DNA from: Rhodospirillales bacterium 70-18
Lineage (GTDB): Bacteria; Pseudomonadota; Alphaproteobacteria; Acetobacterales; Acetobacteraceae
DNA length: 64,000 bases
NCBI GenBank assembly: GCA_001899585.1
Contig: MKWE01000005.1
Span: forward strand, 1-64,000
Direction of reading: 5' to 3'
How positions within the stretch are numbered: the stretch's first letter is position 1; the number at the start of each line of letters is the position of its first letter. Both the position numbers and the translations under genes were made by a program. Below are positions 42,296 through 51,129 of this stretch, piece by piece. The notes under the pieces are model-generated. The model made no database searches. It saw only the letters and a list, made by a program, of their open reading frames with translations, and was not told the origin of the DNA.

Positions 42296-42985
42296 ATGCC
42301 CACCGGTCTGATCGCCGCCATCGACACCACCGACCCGCAGCGCGCCCGCGCCCTGGCCAGCGCCATCGCGCCGCATTGCGGCATGCTGAAACTGGGGCTG
42401 GAGTTCTTCCTGGCCAATGGCGGCGCCGGGGTGCGGCTGATCGACGACCTGCCGGTGTTCCTGGACCTCAAGCTGCACGACATTCCCAACACCGTGGCCG
42501 GCGGCGTGCGCGCCGTGCTGCCGCTGGCCCCGCGCCTGCTGACCCTGCATGCCGCCGGCGGCGCCGCGATGATCGCCGCCGCCCGCAAGGCCGCCGAGAC
42601 GGCCGGCCCCGCCCGCCCGCTGCTGCTCGCCGTCACCGTGCTGACCAGCCTGGACGCCGAGGCCCTGCACGCCACCGGGGTGGCCGGCGGCCCGCGCCAG
42701 CAGGTGCTGCGGCTGGCCCGCCTCGCGCTGGACCACGGCGCCGATGGCCTGGTGTGCAGCGCGCACGAGGTCGCCATGCTGCGCGACGCGCTGGGCGCCG
42801 GCCCGCTGCTGGTCGTCCCCGGCATCCGCCCGGCCGGTGCCGCGATCGGCGACCAGGCCCGCACCATGACCCCGCGCGACGCCGCCCGTGCCGGCGCGGA
42901 CTGGCTGGTGGTCGGCCGCCCGATCACCGAAGCCGCCGACCCCGCCGCCGCCGCCGCCGCCATTGCCGCCGAGATCGAAGGCTAG
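42296..42985 (+). CDS. pyrF: orotidine 5'-phosphate decarboxylase
   Basis: PyrF makes UMP, the last step of de novo pyrimidine synthesis. The 229-residue barrel has [16 protein letters not shown] at strand 1, the catalytic array [17 protein letters not shown] (Asp-x-Lys-x-x-Asp) and VVPGIRPAG with the phosphate-binding [17 protein letters not shown]. The ATG at 42296 fits the family start [11 protein letters not shown]; a longer frame would read into the hairpin element. trpF follows after 2 bases. Confidence 0.96.
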   Translation: MPTGLIAAIDTTDPQRARALASAIAPHCGMLKLGLEFFLANGGAGVRLIDDLPVFLDLKLHDIPNTVAGGVRAVLPLAPRLLTLHAAGGAAMIAAARKAAETAGPARPLLLAVTVLTSLDAEALHATGVAGGPRQQVLRLARLALDHGADGLVCSAHEVAMLRDALGAGPLLVVPGIRPAGAAIGDQARTMTPRDAARAGADWLVVGRPITEAADPAAAAAAIAAEIEG

Positions 42986-42987
42986 CC

Positions 42988-43614
42988 ATGACGCGCACCA
43001 AGATCTGCGGCCTGAACGACCCGGAAGGGTTCGACGCCGCCGTGCAGGCGGGTGCCGACTGGATTGGCCTCAACTTTTTCCCCGCCTCCCCCCGCTACGT
43101 CACCCCCTCCCAGGCCGCCGTGTTGGCCGCTCGCGCGCCAGACGGCCCGGCGCGCGTCGGCCTGTTCGTCTCGCCCACCGAGGCCGACATCCAGGCGGTG
43201 CTCGACGTGCTGCGGCTGGACGTGTTGCAGCTCTACACCGACGCCGCCCGCGCCGCCTTCCTGCGCGCCCGCTTCGGCCTGCCGGTGTGGCGCCCGGTCG
43301 GCGTCTCCACCGCCGCCGACGTGCCGCGGGACAGCGGCGGCGCCGACGCTCTGCTGATCGAGGCCAAACCGCCGCCGGGCGCCATCCGCCCCGGCGGCAA
43401 TGCCACCCGGTTCGACTGGCCGCTGCTGGCCGGCTGGTCCGCTCCCTGCCCCTGGCTGCTGGCCGGCGGGCTGGACCCTGACAACGTCGCCGAGGCCATC
43501 CGCGCCACCGGGGCGCCCGCAGTGGACGTTTCCTCCGGCGTGGAACGCAGCAGGGGCGTGAAAGACCCCGACCTGATCCGCGCCTTCATAGCCGCCGTTC
43601 GCGCCGCCACATGA
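42988..43614 (+). CDS. trpF: phosphoribosylanthranilate isomerase
   Basis: TrpF carries out the Amadori rearrangement in tryptophan synthesis. The 208-residue barrel starts TRTKICGLNDPEGFDAAVQAGADWIGLNFFPASPR with the catalytic cysteine (cited here in parts: KICGL and LNFFPASPRYV). The catalytic Asp region is LLIEAKPPPGA-like at mid-protein, with LLAGGLDPDNVAEAIRA and VDVSSGVERSRGVKDPDLI near the end. Spacing of 2 bases indicates co-translation with pyrF. trpBA are not in the window. Confidence 0.95.
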   Translation: MTRTKICGLNDPEGFDAAVQAGADWIGLNFFPASPRYVTPSQAAVLAARAPDGPARVGLFVSPTEADIQAVLDVLRLDVLQLYTDAARAAFLRARFGLPVWRPVGVSTAADVPRDSGGADALLIEAKPPPGAIRPGGNATRFDWPLLAGWSAPCPWLLAGGLDPDNVAEAIRATGAPAVDVSSGVERSRGVKDPDLIRAFIAAVRAAT

Positions 43615-43617
43615 AAA

Positions 43618-43702
43618 GTGAACAAAAGTTTTTTGGTTCTTTTTTTCAAAAAAGGACAAGCCTTCTTTGTTTGAAAACAAAGAAGCAAAAAAACTTTATT
43701 CG
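43618..43702 (+). repeat. two-hairpin AT-rich element, copy C
   Basis: Reversed tail ending AAAAGTTTTTTG, hairpin 2 at 43636-43657 (GTTCTTTTTT with GGAC in the far arm, one G-T pair), AAGC, hairpin 1 at 43662-43685 (stem CTTCTTTGTTT, loop GA), tail CAAAAAAACTTTATTCG (43686-43702). The tails are outside and can pair with each other. It begins 4 bases after the trpF stop. Confidence 0.85.
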
Positions 43703-43728
43703 CTTTCCTTGCCTCTGGGTCGGTTGTC

Positions 43729-44295
43729 GTGGCGCCTGAACTGGCGACGCCGGCCGATATCGGGGAACTCGCGGCGGCGCATGCGCGCGCCTGGCGCGAG
43801 ACCTATCCCGGCATCGTCCCCGACGATGTCCTGGCCAACCTGAACCCGGCCGAACGCGCCATCACCTGGCGCGGCGTGCTGGCGCGCGGCGGGCGCATCC
43901 GGCTGGTGCGGCGCGATGGCGCCGTGGTCGGCTTCGGCGCCACCGGCCCACAGCGCGAGCCGGCGCTGATGCCCTATCCCGGCGAGTTCTACGCCATCTA
44001 CCTGCTGCGCCACGCCCAGGGGCAGGGCCTCGGCCGCGCCCTGATGGCGGCGATGGCGGCCGACCTGCTGGACCAGGGGATGGCCGCCGCCAATCTGTGG
44101 GTGCTGGAGGGCAACGCCGCCGCCACCGCCTTCTACACCGCCCTCGGCGGCCGCCCGGTGCACAGCCGCACCTTCACCGAAGGTGCGTGGCGCGGCCGCG
44201 ACACCGCCTTCGCTTGGGACGACCTCTCCCGCCTGCTGGCCGCGCTGCCCGGCCATGCCGCCTCCGCCGGGGACAGCCCGCACCGGCCGGGTTAG
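43729..44295 (+). CDS. GNAT family N-acetyltransferase
   Basis: A 188-residue acetyltransferase. GTG 43729 starts the frame. Family features are the N-terminal helix segment AAAHARAWRETYPGIVPDDVLA, beta-strand YAIYLLRHAQGQGLGRALM with the acetyl-CoA-binding QGQGLGRA (about residue 104), and NLWVLEGNAAATAFYTALGG. The region W(R/K)ETYPGI is typical of the small-molecule-acetylating group. The target is unknown. The preceding element C and 26 bases separate it from trpF. Confidence 0.88.
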   Translation: MAPELATPADIGELAAAHARAWRETYPGIVPDDVLANLNPAERAITWRGVLARGGRIRLVRRDGAVVGFGATGPQREPALMPYPGEFYAIYLLRHAQGQGLGRALMAAMAADLLDQGMAAANLWVLEGNAAATAFYTALGGRPVHSRTFTEGAWRGRDTAFAWDDLSRLLAALPGHAASAGDSPHRPG

Positions 44296-44327
44296 GGTCG
44301 CGCCTTCGTATCGCGGGCCGAGGCTGC

Positions 44328-45224
44328 ATGGCGCTTTCCACCTCCACGCGGCAGCGTGTGCTGTTCGCGATCCTCTGCGTGGTGTGGGGCACCACATGGC
44401 TGGCCATGAAGGCCGGCGTGGCGGTGGTGCCGCCCGGCATCTTCTCCGGCCTGCGCTGGACCCTCGCCGGCGCGGCGCTGCTGGCCTTCCGGGCCGCCCG
44501 CCGCCAGCCGGTGCTGGTCTCCCTGCTGGTGGCCGGGCGCATCTTCTGGCTGGCCGTGCTGATGATCGCCTTCAATGCGGTGATCATGCTCTACGGCCTG
44601 CGCTACATCGGCAGCGGCCTGGCCGCGGTGATCAGCTCGGCCCTAACCCCGATCGCCCTGCTCGGCTTCGCGGTGGCCATGGGGCAGGAGCGGTTCAACC
44701 GCCGCCACATCTACGCGCTGGCCCTCGGCATCGCCGGTATCCTGCTGCTGTTCGGCCCGCAGGCGCTGGCCGGCAAGCTCGACACGGCGGAACTGCTCGG
44801 CGCCGCCGGGGTGATCATCGGCAACCTCAGCTACTGCTTCGCCTCGGTGGTGGCCCGCCCGATGATGCGCACCCTGCCGCCGGCGCAGATGGTGGGGCTG
44901 ACCAACCTGATGGGGGGGCTGGTGCTGCTGGCCGGCTCGCTGGCGTTCGAGCCGGGGGCCTGGCAGGCCATGCGGCTGGACTGGGGGGTGGTGCCCTGGG
45001 CCGCCTGGTGGTTCCTGGTGCTGGCCGGCTCGCTGGGGGCGACGGTGATCTATTTTTTCCTGGTGCGCGACTGGGGCGCCAGCCGCACCGGCACCTATGC
45101 CTTCATCTCGCCGGTGATCGCCGTGCTGCTCGGCATCGCGGTGTTCGGCGAGCGGGTGCATCTGGCCGACGCCGCCGGCATGGCGCTGATGCTGGTCGCC
45201 GCCGGCATCGTGCTGCGCAAATAG
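44328..45224 (+). CDS. EamA/DMT-family transporter
   Basis: A 298-residue inner-membrane protein with about ten hydrophobic segments in two EamA repeats. First repeat: VLFAILCVVWGTTWLAMKAG near the start and SGLAAVISSALTPIALLG. Second repeat begins about residue 155 (AAGVIIGNLSYCFASVV) and ends with AFISPVIAVLLGIAVFGE. Members export amino acids, metabolites or drugs; nothing here indicates the cargo. It is convergent with the cytochrome b561 gene with no base between the stop codons. Confidence 0.9.
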   Translation: MALSTSTRQRVLFAILCVVWGTTWLAMKAGVAVVPPGIFSGLRWTLAGAALLAFRAARRQPVLVSLLVAGRIFWLAVLMIAFNAVIMLYGLRYIGSGLAAVISSALTPIALLGFAVAMGQERFNRRHIYALALGIAGILLLFGPQALAGKLDTAELLGAAGVIIGNLSYCFASVVARPMMRTLPPAQMVGLTNLMGGLVLLAGSLAFEPGAWQAMRLDWGVVPWAAWWFLVLAGSLGATVIYFFLVRDWGASRTGTYAFISPVIAVLLGIAVFGERVHLADAAGMALMLVAAGIVLRK

Positions 45225-45770
45225 CTACCGTCCGCCGCGAAACCCCGGCAGCATCCGCTGCAACACGCCGTCGCGCCACACGTAGTGGTGGAACAGCGCC
45301 GCCGCCGCGTGCAGCCCCGCCACGATCAGGATCGCGTTGGCCGCCAGTTCGTGCAGCCCGCCCACGGTGCGGCGCAGCGTGCGGTTGCCGGGGTCGAAGG
45401 CCGGGATGCGGAACAGGCCGAACACCTCGTCGCCGCGCACCCAGGAATTGGCCAGCCCCAGCATCACTTCGCCGATCATCAGCGCGTACAGCGCCCAGTG
45501 CGCCGCCTGCCCGGCCAGGTGCAGCAGCCCGGTATCGGCCGGCGGCAGCACCCGCCCGCCAGTGTGCCGCCAGCCGATGCGCGCCAGCAGCACCAGGCCG
45601 AAGCCCACCCCCATGGCGATGTGCAGCGAGCGCATGGTGGACCGCCCGGCATCGGGCGGAAACCAGTCGATCACCTGCGCGCTCAGCCAGATCAGCGCGA
45701 TCAGCGCCGCACTCAGCCAGTGCAGCGCGATGGTGCCGCGGTCATAGGTGTCCGTGCGTGCCGACATCAT
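45225..45770 (-). CDS. cytochrome b561 (CybB-like)
   Basis: A 181-residue four-helix di-heme membrane protein. Heme-ligand histidines are in GTIALHWLSAALIAL, MRSLHIAMGVGFGLV, and GLHAAAALFHHYVWRDGVL near the end. The family sequence RRTVGGLHELAANAILIVAGLH is split here as VGGLHELAANAILIVAGLH. Such proteins pass electrons from the quinone pool to superoxide or other acceptors. Two adjacent ATGs exist; 45770 overlaps the mbfA stop (ATGA), so the pair is translationally coupled and may act together. Confidence 0.92.
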   Translation of the reverse strand: MMSARTDTYDRGTIALHWLSAALIALIWLSAQVIDWFPPDAGRSTMRSLHIAMGVGFGLVLLARIGWRHTGGRVLPPADTGLLHLAGQAAHWALYALMIGEVMLGLANSWVRGDEVFGLFRIPAFDPGNRTLRRTVGGLHELAANAILIVAGLHAAAALFHHYVWRDGVLQRMLPGFRGGR

Positions 45771-46723
45771 GAATTCCCGATCAGGATGCCGGTGGCGAAC
45801 ACCAGCACGCCGCCCAGCCCCACCTGCATCGCCGCCGACAGCGGCGGCGTGTCCATGTATTTCCAGCGGATCCACGAGATCACCGCCAGCTCCGCCAGCA
45901 CCACCAGCACGGCCAGGATAGTCGCGGTGAAGAAATCCGGGATCAGGTAGGGCAGCGTGTGGCCGATGCCGCCCAGCGTGGTCATCACCCCGCAGATGGC
46001 GCCGCGAATCCACGGCGCGCCCCGCCCGGTCAGGCTGCCATTGTCCGACAGCGCCTCGGCGAAGCCCATCGAGATGCCGGCGCCGATCGAGGCGGCCATG
46101 CCCACCAGGAAGGCGTCCCACGAATTGCCGGTGGCGAAGGCGGCCGCGAACACCGGCGCCAGGGTGGAGACCGAGCCATCCATCAGCCCGGCCAGCCCGG
46201 GCTGGATGAAGCGCAGCACGAACACCCGCCGCGCCGCCTCGTCCTCCTCGGCGCGCACGTTCTCGGGCAGGTTCTCGGCCATCAGCCGGTCGGCGATGTG
46301 CTCGTGCGCCACTTCCGCCTCGGCCAGGTCGCCCAGCAGCTTGCGGATCGAGGCATCGGTGCTGCGCCCGGCCGCGGTGCGGTAGAAGCGCGCCGCCTCC
46401 AGCTCCATGGTGGAGGCCGCGCCGCGCACCGCGTCCAGCCGCAGCGGCAGCAATTGCCACACCGCCTTGGGGGTGATGAAGCCGCGCACGTCCTGGCGGC
46501 GCACCAGCGGGATGTGCTCGCCGAATTTCTCGCGGTACAGGTCGATCAGCCAGCGCCGGTGCTCGCCTTCCTCGGCAGCCATCTCGGTGAAGATGTTCGC
46601 GCTGGCCGGGTAGTCGGCGCGCAGCCCCTCGGCGAAGTCGGCGTAGATGCGCCCGTCCTCCTCCTCGCTGCTGATCGCCAGGGCGAGAACCTCGCGCTCG
46701 GTCAATTGGTCGAAATTGCGCAT
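45767..46723 (-). CDS. mbfA: MbfA-like ferritin/VIT1 fusion iron exporter
   Basis: Fusion of an N-terminal ferritin-like diiron domain (about residues 1-150) with a C-terminal VIT1/CCC1 membrane domain (about 165-318, five spans). Diiron carboxylate/histidine segments are ALAISSEEEDGRIYADFAE, EMAAEEGEHRRW, TMELEAARFYRTAAG and EAEVAHEHIADRLM. This is the architecture of MbfA of Agrobacterium and Bradyrhizobium, an inner-membrane iron exporter repressed by Irr under low iron. Start chosen at ATG 46723 (MRNFDQLTEREVL); an in-frame extension to 46795 lacks similarity. 318 residues is close to known MbfA. Upstream, GCAATGATAAGAATGC at 46792-46807 could be an iron-regulator site. Confidence 0.92.
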   Translation of the reverse strand: MRNFDQLTEREVLALAISSEEEDGRIYADFAEGLRADYPASANIFTEMAAEEGEHRRWLIDLYREKFGEHIPLVRRQDVRGFITPKAVWQLLPLRLDAVRGAASTMELEAARFYRTAAGRSTDASIRKLLGDLAEAEVAHEHIADRLMAENLPENVRAEEDEAARRVFVLRFIQPGLAGLMDGSVSTLAPVFAAAFATGNSWDAFLVGMAASIGAGISMGFAEALSDNGSLTGRGAPWIRGAICGVMTTLGGIGHTLPYLIPDFFTATILAVLVVLAELAVISWIRWKYMDTPPLSAAMQVGLGGVLVFATGILIGNS

Positions 46724-46842
46724 CCAGCCGATCCGTATCCCGTGTTGCATTGCAATATGGCGGCCGGGAGCGGAACGATCAAGACGTTGTCGCAATGATA
46801 AGAATGCATCGCAACCGCAGGGCGCGGCTAGAAAAGGGCAGT

Positions 46843-46883
46843 CTTCTTTTTGTGAACAAAAAGAAACAAAAAAACTTTGTCCG
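46843..46883 (-). repeat. AT-rich hairpin element, copy D (single module)
   Basis: Hairpin 1 at 46843-46866 (stem CTTCTTTTTGT, loop GA; the last pair is lost, A instead of G), then tail CAAAAAAACTTTGTCCG (46867-46883). No hairpin 2 is near. It lies about 11 bases beyond the dadA stop, between dadA and mbfA. Relative to transcription it is the reverse of the module-1 orientation in copies A, B, C and E. Confidence 0.75.
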
Positions 46884-46894
46884 TTGGCGAAGGG

Positions 46895-48145
46895 TCAGGC
46901 TGGTGCGAAGTCGGCGGCGTTCACCGCCGGGGGGCGGCCGGCGACCAGGTCGGCCAGCAGTTTCGCGCTGCCGGCGGCCAGGGTGAAGCCCAGCGAGCCC
47001 TGGCCCAGGTTCAGCAGCAGATTCTCCACCCGCGACCGCCCGATCGCCGGCATGTCCGGCGGCGTGGCCGGCCGCAGCCCGGCCCAGGGATGCACATCCT
47101 CCAGATCGCAGGCGCCGGGGAAGGTGCGCGCCACGTTGTCCACCAGCGTGGCGATGCGGTCCGGCCGGATATCCGTGCCCTCGCCGGCGATCTCGGCGAA
47201 GCCGGCCACCCGCAGCGTGCCGCCCAGCGGCGCGTAGACGGTCTTCACATGCGTGTCGGTGATGCTGCGCACCGGGGCGAGGTTGGACTGGCGCACCGCG
47301 GCGGTGATCGAATAGCCGCGAATCGGCAGGATGTTGGTCCGCACTCCCGCGCCGCGCCCCAGCGCCCGGCTGCCGGTGCCGGCGGCGAGCACATACAGCT
47401 CGGCCTCCAGCGCCCCGCCCGCCGTCTCCACCGCGCGCACCCGGCCACCCTGCACCACGATGCGCCGCACCTCGGTGCCCAGGCGGAATTCCACCCCGAA
47501 CGGCGCCGCCGCCAGCACGCGCATCAGCTCCTCGCACAGCTTACGGCAGTCGCCCACCTCCTCCGAGGGGGTGTAGATGCCGCCCACCAGCCGGTCGGCG
47601 ATGGAGGACAGCCCCGGTTCCAGCGCCAGGCACTCGGCCGCCCCCAGCGCCTGCTGCTCGCAGCCCAGGGCGGCCTGCACGCGCAGCTGCGCCACCGCGT
47701 CGTCCATGTTGGCGCGCGAGGAATGCACGATCAGCTTGCCGTTGGCCGCATGGTCGAACGCCATCGGCGTCCGCGCCATCATCGCGTGCAGCATGGCGCG
47801 GCTGTGCAGCGACAGCGCCAGCATCTTCGCCGTGGTCGCCGCACTCCGCCCGGCGGTGCAGGCGGCCAGGAACTGCGCAATCCAGCGCCATTGCGCCGGG
47901 TCCGCGCTGGGCACGAAGCGGATGGGGCTGTCGGATTTCAGCAGCCATTTCGGCAGATTGCGCAGCACGGAGGGCGAGGCCATCGGCGCCACGTAGCTGT
48001 AGGAAAGCTGCGCCCCGTTGGCGAAGCTGGTGCCCCGCCCGGGCGCGCTCTCCTTGTCCACCACCGTCACCGCGTGCCCGTCCTGCGCCAGCCACCAGGC
48101 GGTGGCCATTCCGACAATCCCGGCCCCGATGACGATGATCCTCAT
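46895..48145 (-). CDS. dadA: D-amino-acid dehydrogenase
   Basis: An FAD oxidoreductase of 416 residues that oxidises D-amino acids and feeds electrons to the respiratory chain. The N-terminus [20 protein letters not shown] is the Rossmann loop, and [20 protein letters not shown] follows with the typical [12 protein letters not shown]. Later markers: [39 protein letters not shown] and [26 protein letters not shown] 48145 is taken because the Rossmann fold starts there. No alanine racemase or lrp gene is next to it. Confidence 0.9.
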   Translation of the reverse strand: MRIIVIGAGIVGMATAWWLAQDGHAVTVVDKESAPGRGTSFANGAQLSYSYVAPMASPSVLRNLPKWLLKSDSPIRFVPSADPAQWRWIAQFLAACTAGRSAATTAKMLALSLHSRAMLHAMMARTPMAFDHAANGKLIVHSSRANMDDAVAQLRVQAALGCEQQALGAAECLALEPGLSSIADRLVGGIYTPSEEVGDCRKLCEELMRVLAAAPFGVEFRLGTEVRRIVVQGGRVRAVETAGGALEAELYVLAAGTGSRALGRGAGVRTNILPIRGYSITAAVRQSNLAPVRSITDTHVKTVYAPLGGTLRVAGFAEIAGEGTDIRPDRIATLVDNVARTFPGACDLEDVHPWAGLRPATPPDMPAIGRSRVENLLLNLGQGSLGFTLAAGSAKLLADLVAGRPPAVNAADFAPA

Positions 48146-48215
48146 GCGCGCGCTCCGTCGTTTCGCACGCATGAGGGCATGCCGAAGGCAAGTGAGCAAG
48201 CGAGGCCAGGCAGAT

Positions 48216-48300
48216 TCACATGGAGAAGGGGAGCGGGGAGAAGCAAGGAAGACCCCGGCTTCTTCTCCCCGCCTCCCCGCCTCCCCGCCTCCATGTGAAC
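48216..48300. repeat. GC-rich inverted repeat, copy 2
   Basis: Left arm TTCACATGGAGAAGGGGAGC(GGGGAGAAG) at 48216-48244 and right arm CTTCTCCCCGCCTCCCCGCC(TCCCCGCCTCCATGTGAA) at 48263-48300. The right arm has three CCCCGCCT units where copy 1 has about two. It lies 10 bases beyond the purH stop in the direction of transcription. Confidence 0.8.
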
Positions 48301-48310
48301 CTTGCTGGCC

Positions 48311-49885
48311 TCAGTGCCGGAAATGCCGCATCCCGGTCAGCACCATCGCCACCCCCGCCGCATCGGCCGCCGCGATCACCTCGGCGTCGCGCATCGAGCC
48401 GCCGGGCTGGATCACCGCCGTGGCGCCCGCCGCCACCGCCGCCTCCAGCCCGTCCGCGAACGGGAAGAACGCGTCCGACGCCACCACGCTGCCGATCGCC
48501 AGCGACTGCGCCAGCCCGGCCTTGCGCGCCGCGTCCTCGGCCTTCCAGGCGGCGATGCGCGAGGAGTTCACCCGGCTCATCTGCCCGGCGCCGATGCCCA
48601 CCGTGGCGCGGTCCTTGGCGTAGATGATGGCGTTGGACTTCACGTGCTTGCAAACGCGGAAGGCGAACAGCAGGTCGTCCAGCTCGGCCTCGGTGGGCTG
48701 CCGCTTCGTCACCACCTTCAGCCCCGCCCGCTCCACCCGCCCGGCATCGCGCGACTGCACCAGGAAGCCGCCGGCGACCGAGCGGTAGGTCATGCCCGCC
48801 GCCGCCGGGTCTGGCAGCCCGCCGGTCAGCAGCAGGCGCAGGTTCTTCTTGCGCGCCACCGCCGCGATCGCCGCCTCGGTGGCGTCCGGCGCGATGATCA
48901 CCTCGGAGAAGATCGAGGCCACCTTGGCGGCCGTCGCCTCGTCCAGCGTGCGGTTCACCGCGATGATGCCGCCGAACGCCGATTCCGGGTCGCACCGCAG
49001 CGCGATGTCCCAGGCGGCCGACAGGTCGGCGGCCGTCGCCACGCCGCACGGGTTGGCGTGCTTGACGATCACCACCGTCGGCGCCTCGAACTCGGCGACG
49101 CATTCGAAGGCGGCGTCGGTGTCGTTGAGGTTGTTGTAGGACAGTTCCTTGCCCTGCACCTGCCGCGCGGTGGCGACACCCTTCCGGTCGCCGTTGACGT
49201 AGAACGCCGCCTGCTGGTGCGGGTTCTCCCCGTAGCGCAGCGTCTGCCGCCGCGTGCCGGAGAGGGTGATGCGGCTGGGGAACGCCTCGCCGCGCTCGCC
49301 GGCCAGCCAGGCGGCGATGGCGGCGTCATAGGCGGCGGTGCGGGCATAGGCCTCGCCGGCCAGCCGGCGGCGCAGCGCCAGCGTGGTGCCGCCATGCGCG
49401 GCCAGCTCGCCAAGCACGGCCTCGTACTGCGCCGGCTCGGTGACGATGGCGACGAAATCGTGGTTCTTGGCCGCCGCACGGGTCAACGCCGGGCCGCCGA
49501 TGTCGATATTCTCCACGCAATCGTCGAAGCCGGCGCCGCGCGCCAGCGTCGCCTCGAACGGGTAGAGGTTCGATACCACGAGGTCGATCGGCGCGATGCC
49601 GTGCGCCTCCATCTGCGCCAGGTGCTCCGGCAGGTCGCGGCGGGCCAGGATGCCGCCATGGATCTGCGGCACCAGCGTCTTCACCCGCCCGTCGAGGATT
49701 TCCGGGAAGCCGGTGTGCTCGGACACCTCCTTCACCGCGATGCCGGCGTCGCGCAGCGCCTTGGCCGAGCCGCCGGTGGACAGGATTTCCACCCCGCGCG
49801 CCGCCAGGGCGCCGGCGAATGCCACCAACCCCGCCTTGTCGGACACGGAGATCAGCGCGCGGCGGATCGGGACGATATCGGTCAT
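48311..49885 (-). CDS. purH: bifunctional AICAR transformylase / IMP cyclohydrolase
   Basis: PurH performs the last two steps of IMP synthesis. The 524-residue product has the cyclohydrolase (MGS-like) domain at residues 1-150 ([39 protein letters not shown]). The transformylase domain follows with [24 protein letters not shown] (catalytic Lys-His) and [33 protein letters not shown] precedes ATG 49885. It ends the rsmB-rpe-heparinase-glycosyltransferase-purH series. Confidence 0.97.
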   Translation of the reverse strand: MTDIVPIRRALISVSDKAGLVAFAGALAARGVEILSTGGSAKALRDAGIAVKEVSEHTGFPEILDGRVKTLVPQIHGGILARRDLPEHLAQMEAHGIAPIDLVVSNLYPFEATLARGAGFDDCVENIDIGGPALTRAAAKNHDFVAIVTEPAQYEAVLGELAAHGGTTLALRRRLAGEAYARTAAYDAAIAAWLAGERGEAFPSRITLSGTRRQTLRYGENPHQQAAFYVNGDRKGVATARQVQGKELSYNNLNDTDAAFECVAEFEAPTVVIVKHANPCGVATAADLSAAWDIALRCDPESAFGGIIAVNRTLDEATAAKVASIFSEVIIAPDATEAAIAAVARKKNLRLLLTGGLPDPAAAGMTYRSVAGGFLVQSRDAGRVERAGLKVVTKRQPTEAELDDLLFAFRVCKHVKSNAIIYAKDRATVGIGAGQMSRVNSSRIAAWKAEDAARKAGLAQSLAIGSVVASDAFFPFADGLEAAVAAGATAVIQPGGSMRDAEVIAAADAAGVAMVLTGMRHFRH

Positions 49886-49919
49886 GGCGGGGCTCCTGCT
49901 GCTGCGGCGCGGCATAGAG

Positions 49920-51023
49920 CTACAAGCCCAGCAGGTCCAGGGTATGCGCCACAACCCTGCCCTCGTCATACAGCGCCAGCGCCCGCGCTCGCCCGGCTTC
50001 GCCCATGCGCGCCCGCAGCGCCGCGTCGTCCGCCAGCCGGCGCAGGGCCTCCGCCAGCGGCGCCGCCCGCATCGGCGGCACCAGCAGGCCGGTCTCGCCC
50101 TCCAGCACCTGTTCGCGCGGCCCCTTGATGCGGGTGGCGACCACCGGCAGCCCGGTCAGCATCGCCTCGATCACCGACATCGGCAGCCCCTCGAAATGGC
50201 TCGGCAGGGCGAAGATGTCCGCCGCCGCCAGGATCACCGGAACATCCTCGCGGTAGCCCAGCCGCCGCAGCCGCGCGCCGAGGCCGGATGCCGCGAAATA
50301 CCGCTCCATGTCCTCGCCGTGGTCCGAGGCCAGGCGCTCGCCCACCACCCACAGCTCGGCGTCGATGTCGCGCATCGCCTCAAGCAGTTCCGGGTAGCCC
50401 TTGTGGCGCACCAGCCGCGAGACGATCACCACCGCCACCCGCCCCGGCGGCACCCCCAGTTCGGCGCGCAGCCGCGCCCGCGCCGCGGGGTCGGGGTGGA
50501 AGCGGGCGGGGTCGCGGCCGTTGCCCACGGCATGCGGATGGCGCGCGATATGCAGCCGCCGGGCGTCGGCGGCCTCCTCGGTGGAGACGGTCAGGTAGAT
50601 GTCCGTCAGCCGCCCGCCCAGCCACTCGATCGCCAGCCCCAGCGCGCGCCGCCAGGCCGGGCCGGGCTGGTTGAACATGTAGCCGTGACACGTATAGGCG
50701 ATAACCTTCACGCCTGCGATACGACCGGCCAGCCGCGCCAGAAAGCCGCTGATCGGCATGTGAGCGTGCACAATATCCGGCTTTTCCGCCCGAAACAGCG
50801 CCACCAGCGCCCATAATGCCCGCCAGTTCGCCCGTGGCGACAGGCTGCGCGGCAGCGGCACCGCCACCACGCGGAACCCTTCCGCCCGCGCCACCGCCAG
50901 CAGCGGCCCGTCGGCCGAGGCGCCGACCACCTCATGCCCGCGCCCGCGAATGCCGCGCATCAGCGGCAGCAAAAAATGCCGCAGGCTGAAATCCACGTTG
51001 GTGACCTCGACGACCTTCACCAC
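49920..51023 (-). CDS. family 4 glycosyltransferase
   Basis: A 367-residue GT4 (GT-B fold) enzyme starting at a GTG (51023 or 51020). The N-domain has [25 protein letters not shown] and [20 protein letters not shown] with ACTCHGYMF-like [17 protein letters not shown]. The C-domain has [51 protein letters not shown] (cited in parts: [14 protein letters not shown]), the nucleotide-sugar EX7E pattern. Probably adds a sugar to surface polysaccharide. Its place between the heparinase gene and purH is not part of the usual conserved order, and the two-hairpin element E stands at its 5' side. Confidence 0.9.
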   Translation of the reverse strand: MVKVVEVTNVDFSLRHFLLPLMRGIRGRGHEVVGASADGPLLAVARAEGFRVVAVPLPRSLSPRANWRALWALVALFRAEKPDIVHAHMPISGFLARLAGRIAGVKVIAYTCHGYMFNQPGPAWRRALGLAIEWLGGRLTDIYLTVSTEEAADARRLHIARHPHAVGNGRDPARFHPDPAARARLRAELGVPPGRVAVVIVSRLVRHKGYPELLEAMRDIDAELWVVGERLASDHGEDMERYFAASGLGARLRRLGYREDVPVILAAADIFALPSHFEGLPMSVIEAMLTGLPVVATRIKGPREQVLEGETGLLVPPMRAAPLAEALRRLADDAALRARMGEAGRARALALYDEGRVVAHTLDLLGL

Positions 51024-51034
51024 AGAGGCCGAAA

Positions 51035-51118
51035 CGAATAAAGTTTTTTTTCTTCTTTGTTTTCAAACAAAGAAGTCCTGTTCTTTTTTAAAAAAAAGAA
51101 CCAAAAAACTTTTACTCG
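51035..51118 (-). repeat. two-hairpin AT-rich element, copy E
   Basis: Plus-strand order: reversed tail CGAATAAAGTTTTTTTT (51035-51051), hairpin 1 at 51052-51075 (stem CTTCTTTGTTT, loop TC), TCCT, hairpin 2 at 51080-51101 (stem GTTCTTTTTT, loop AA), tail CAAAAAACTTTTACTCG (51102-51118). Along the transcript it begins 11 bases after the heparinase stop and has the same order as copy C. Confidence 0.85.
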
Positions 51119-51129
51119 TCTGGTCGGAG

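Noticed and set aside
46744-46754. TTGCATTGCAA palindrome upstream of mbfA as a regulator site
   Set aside because: Only 11 bases, no second copy and no match to a site I know; kept out as chance.
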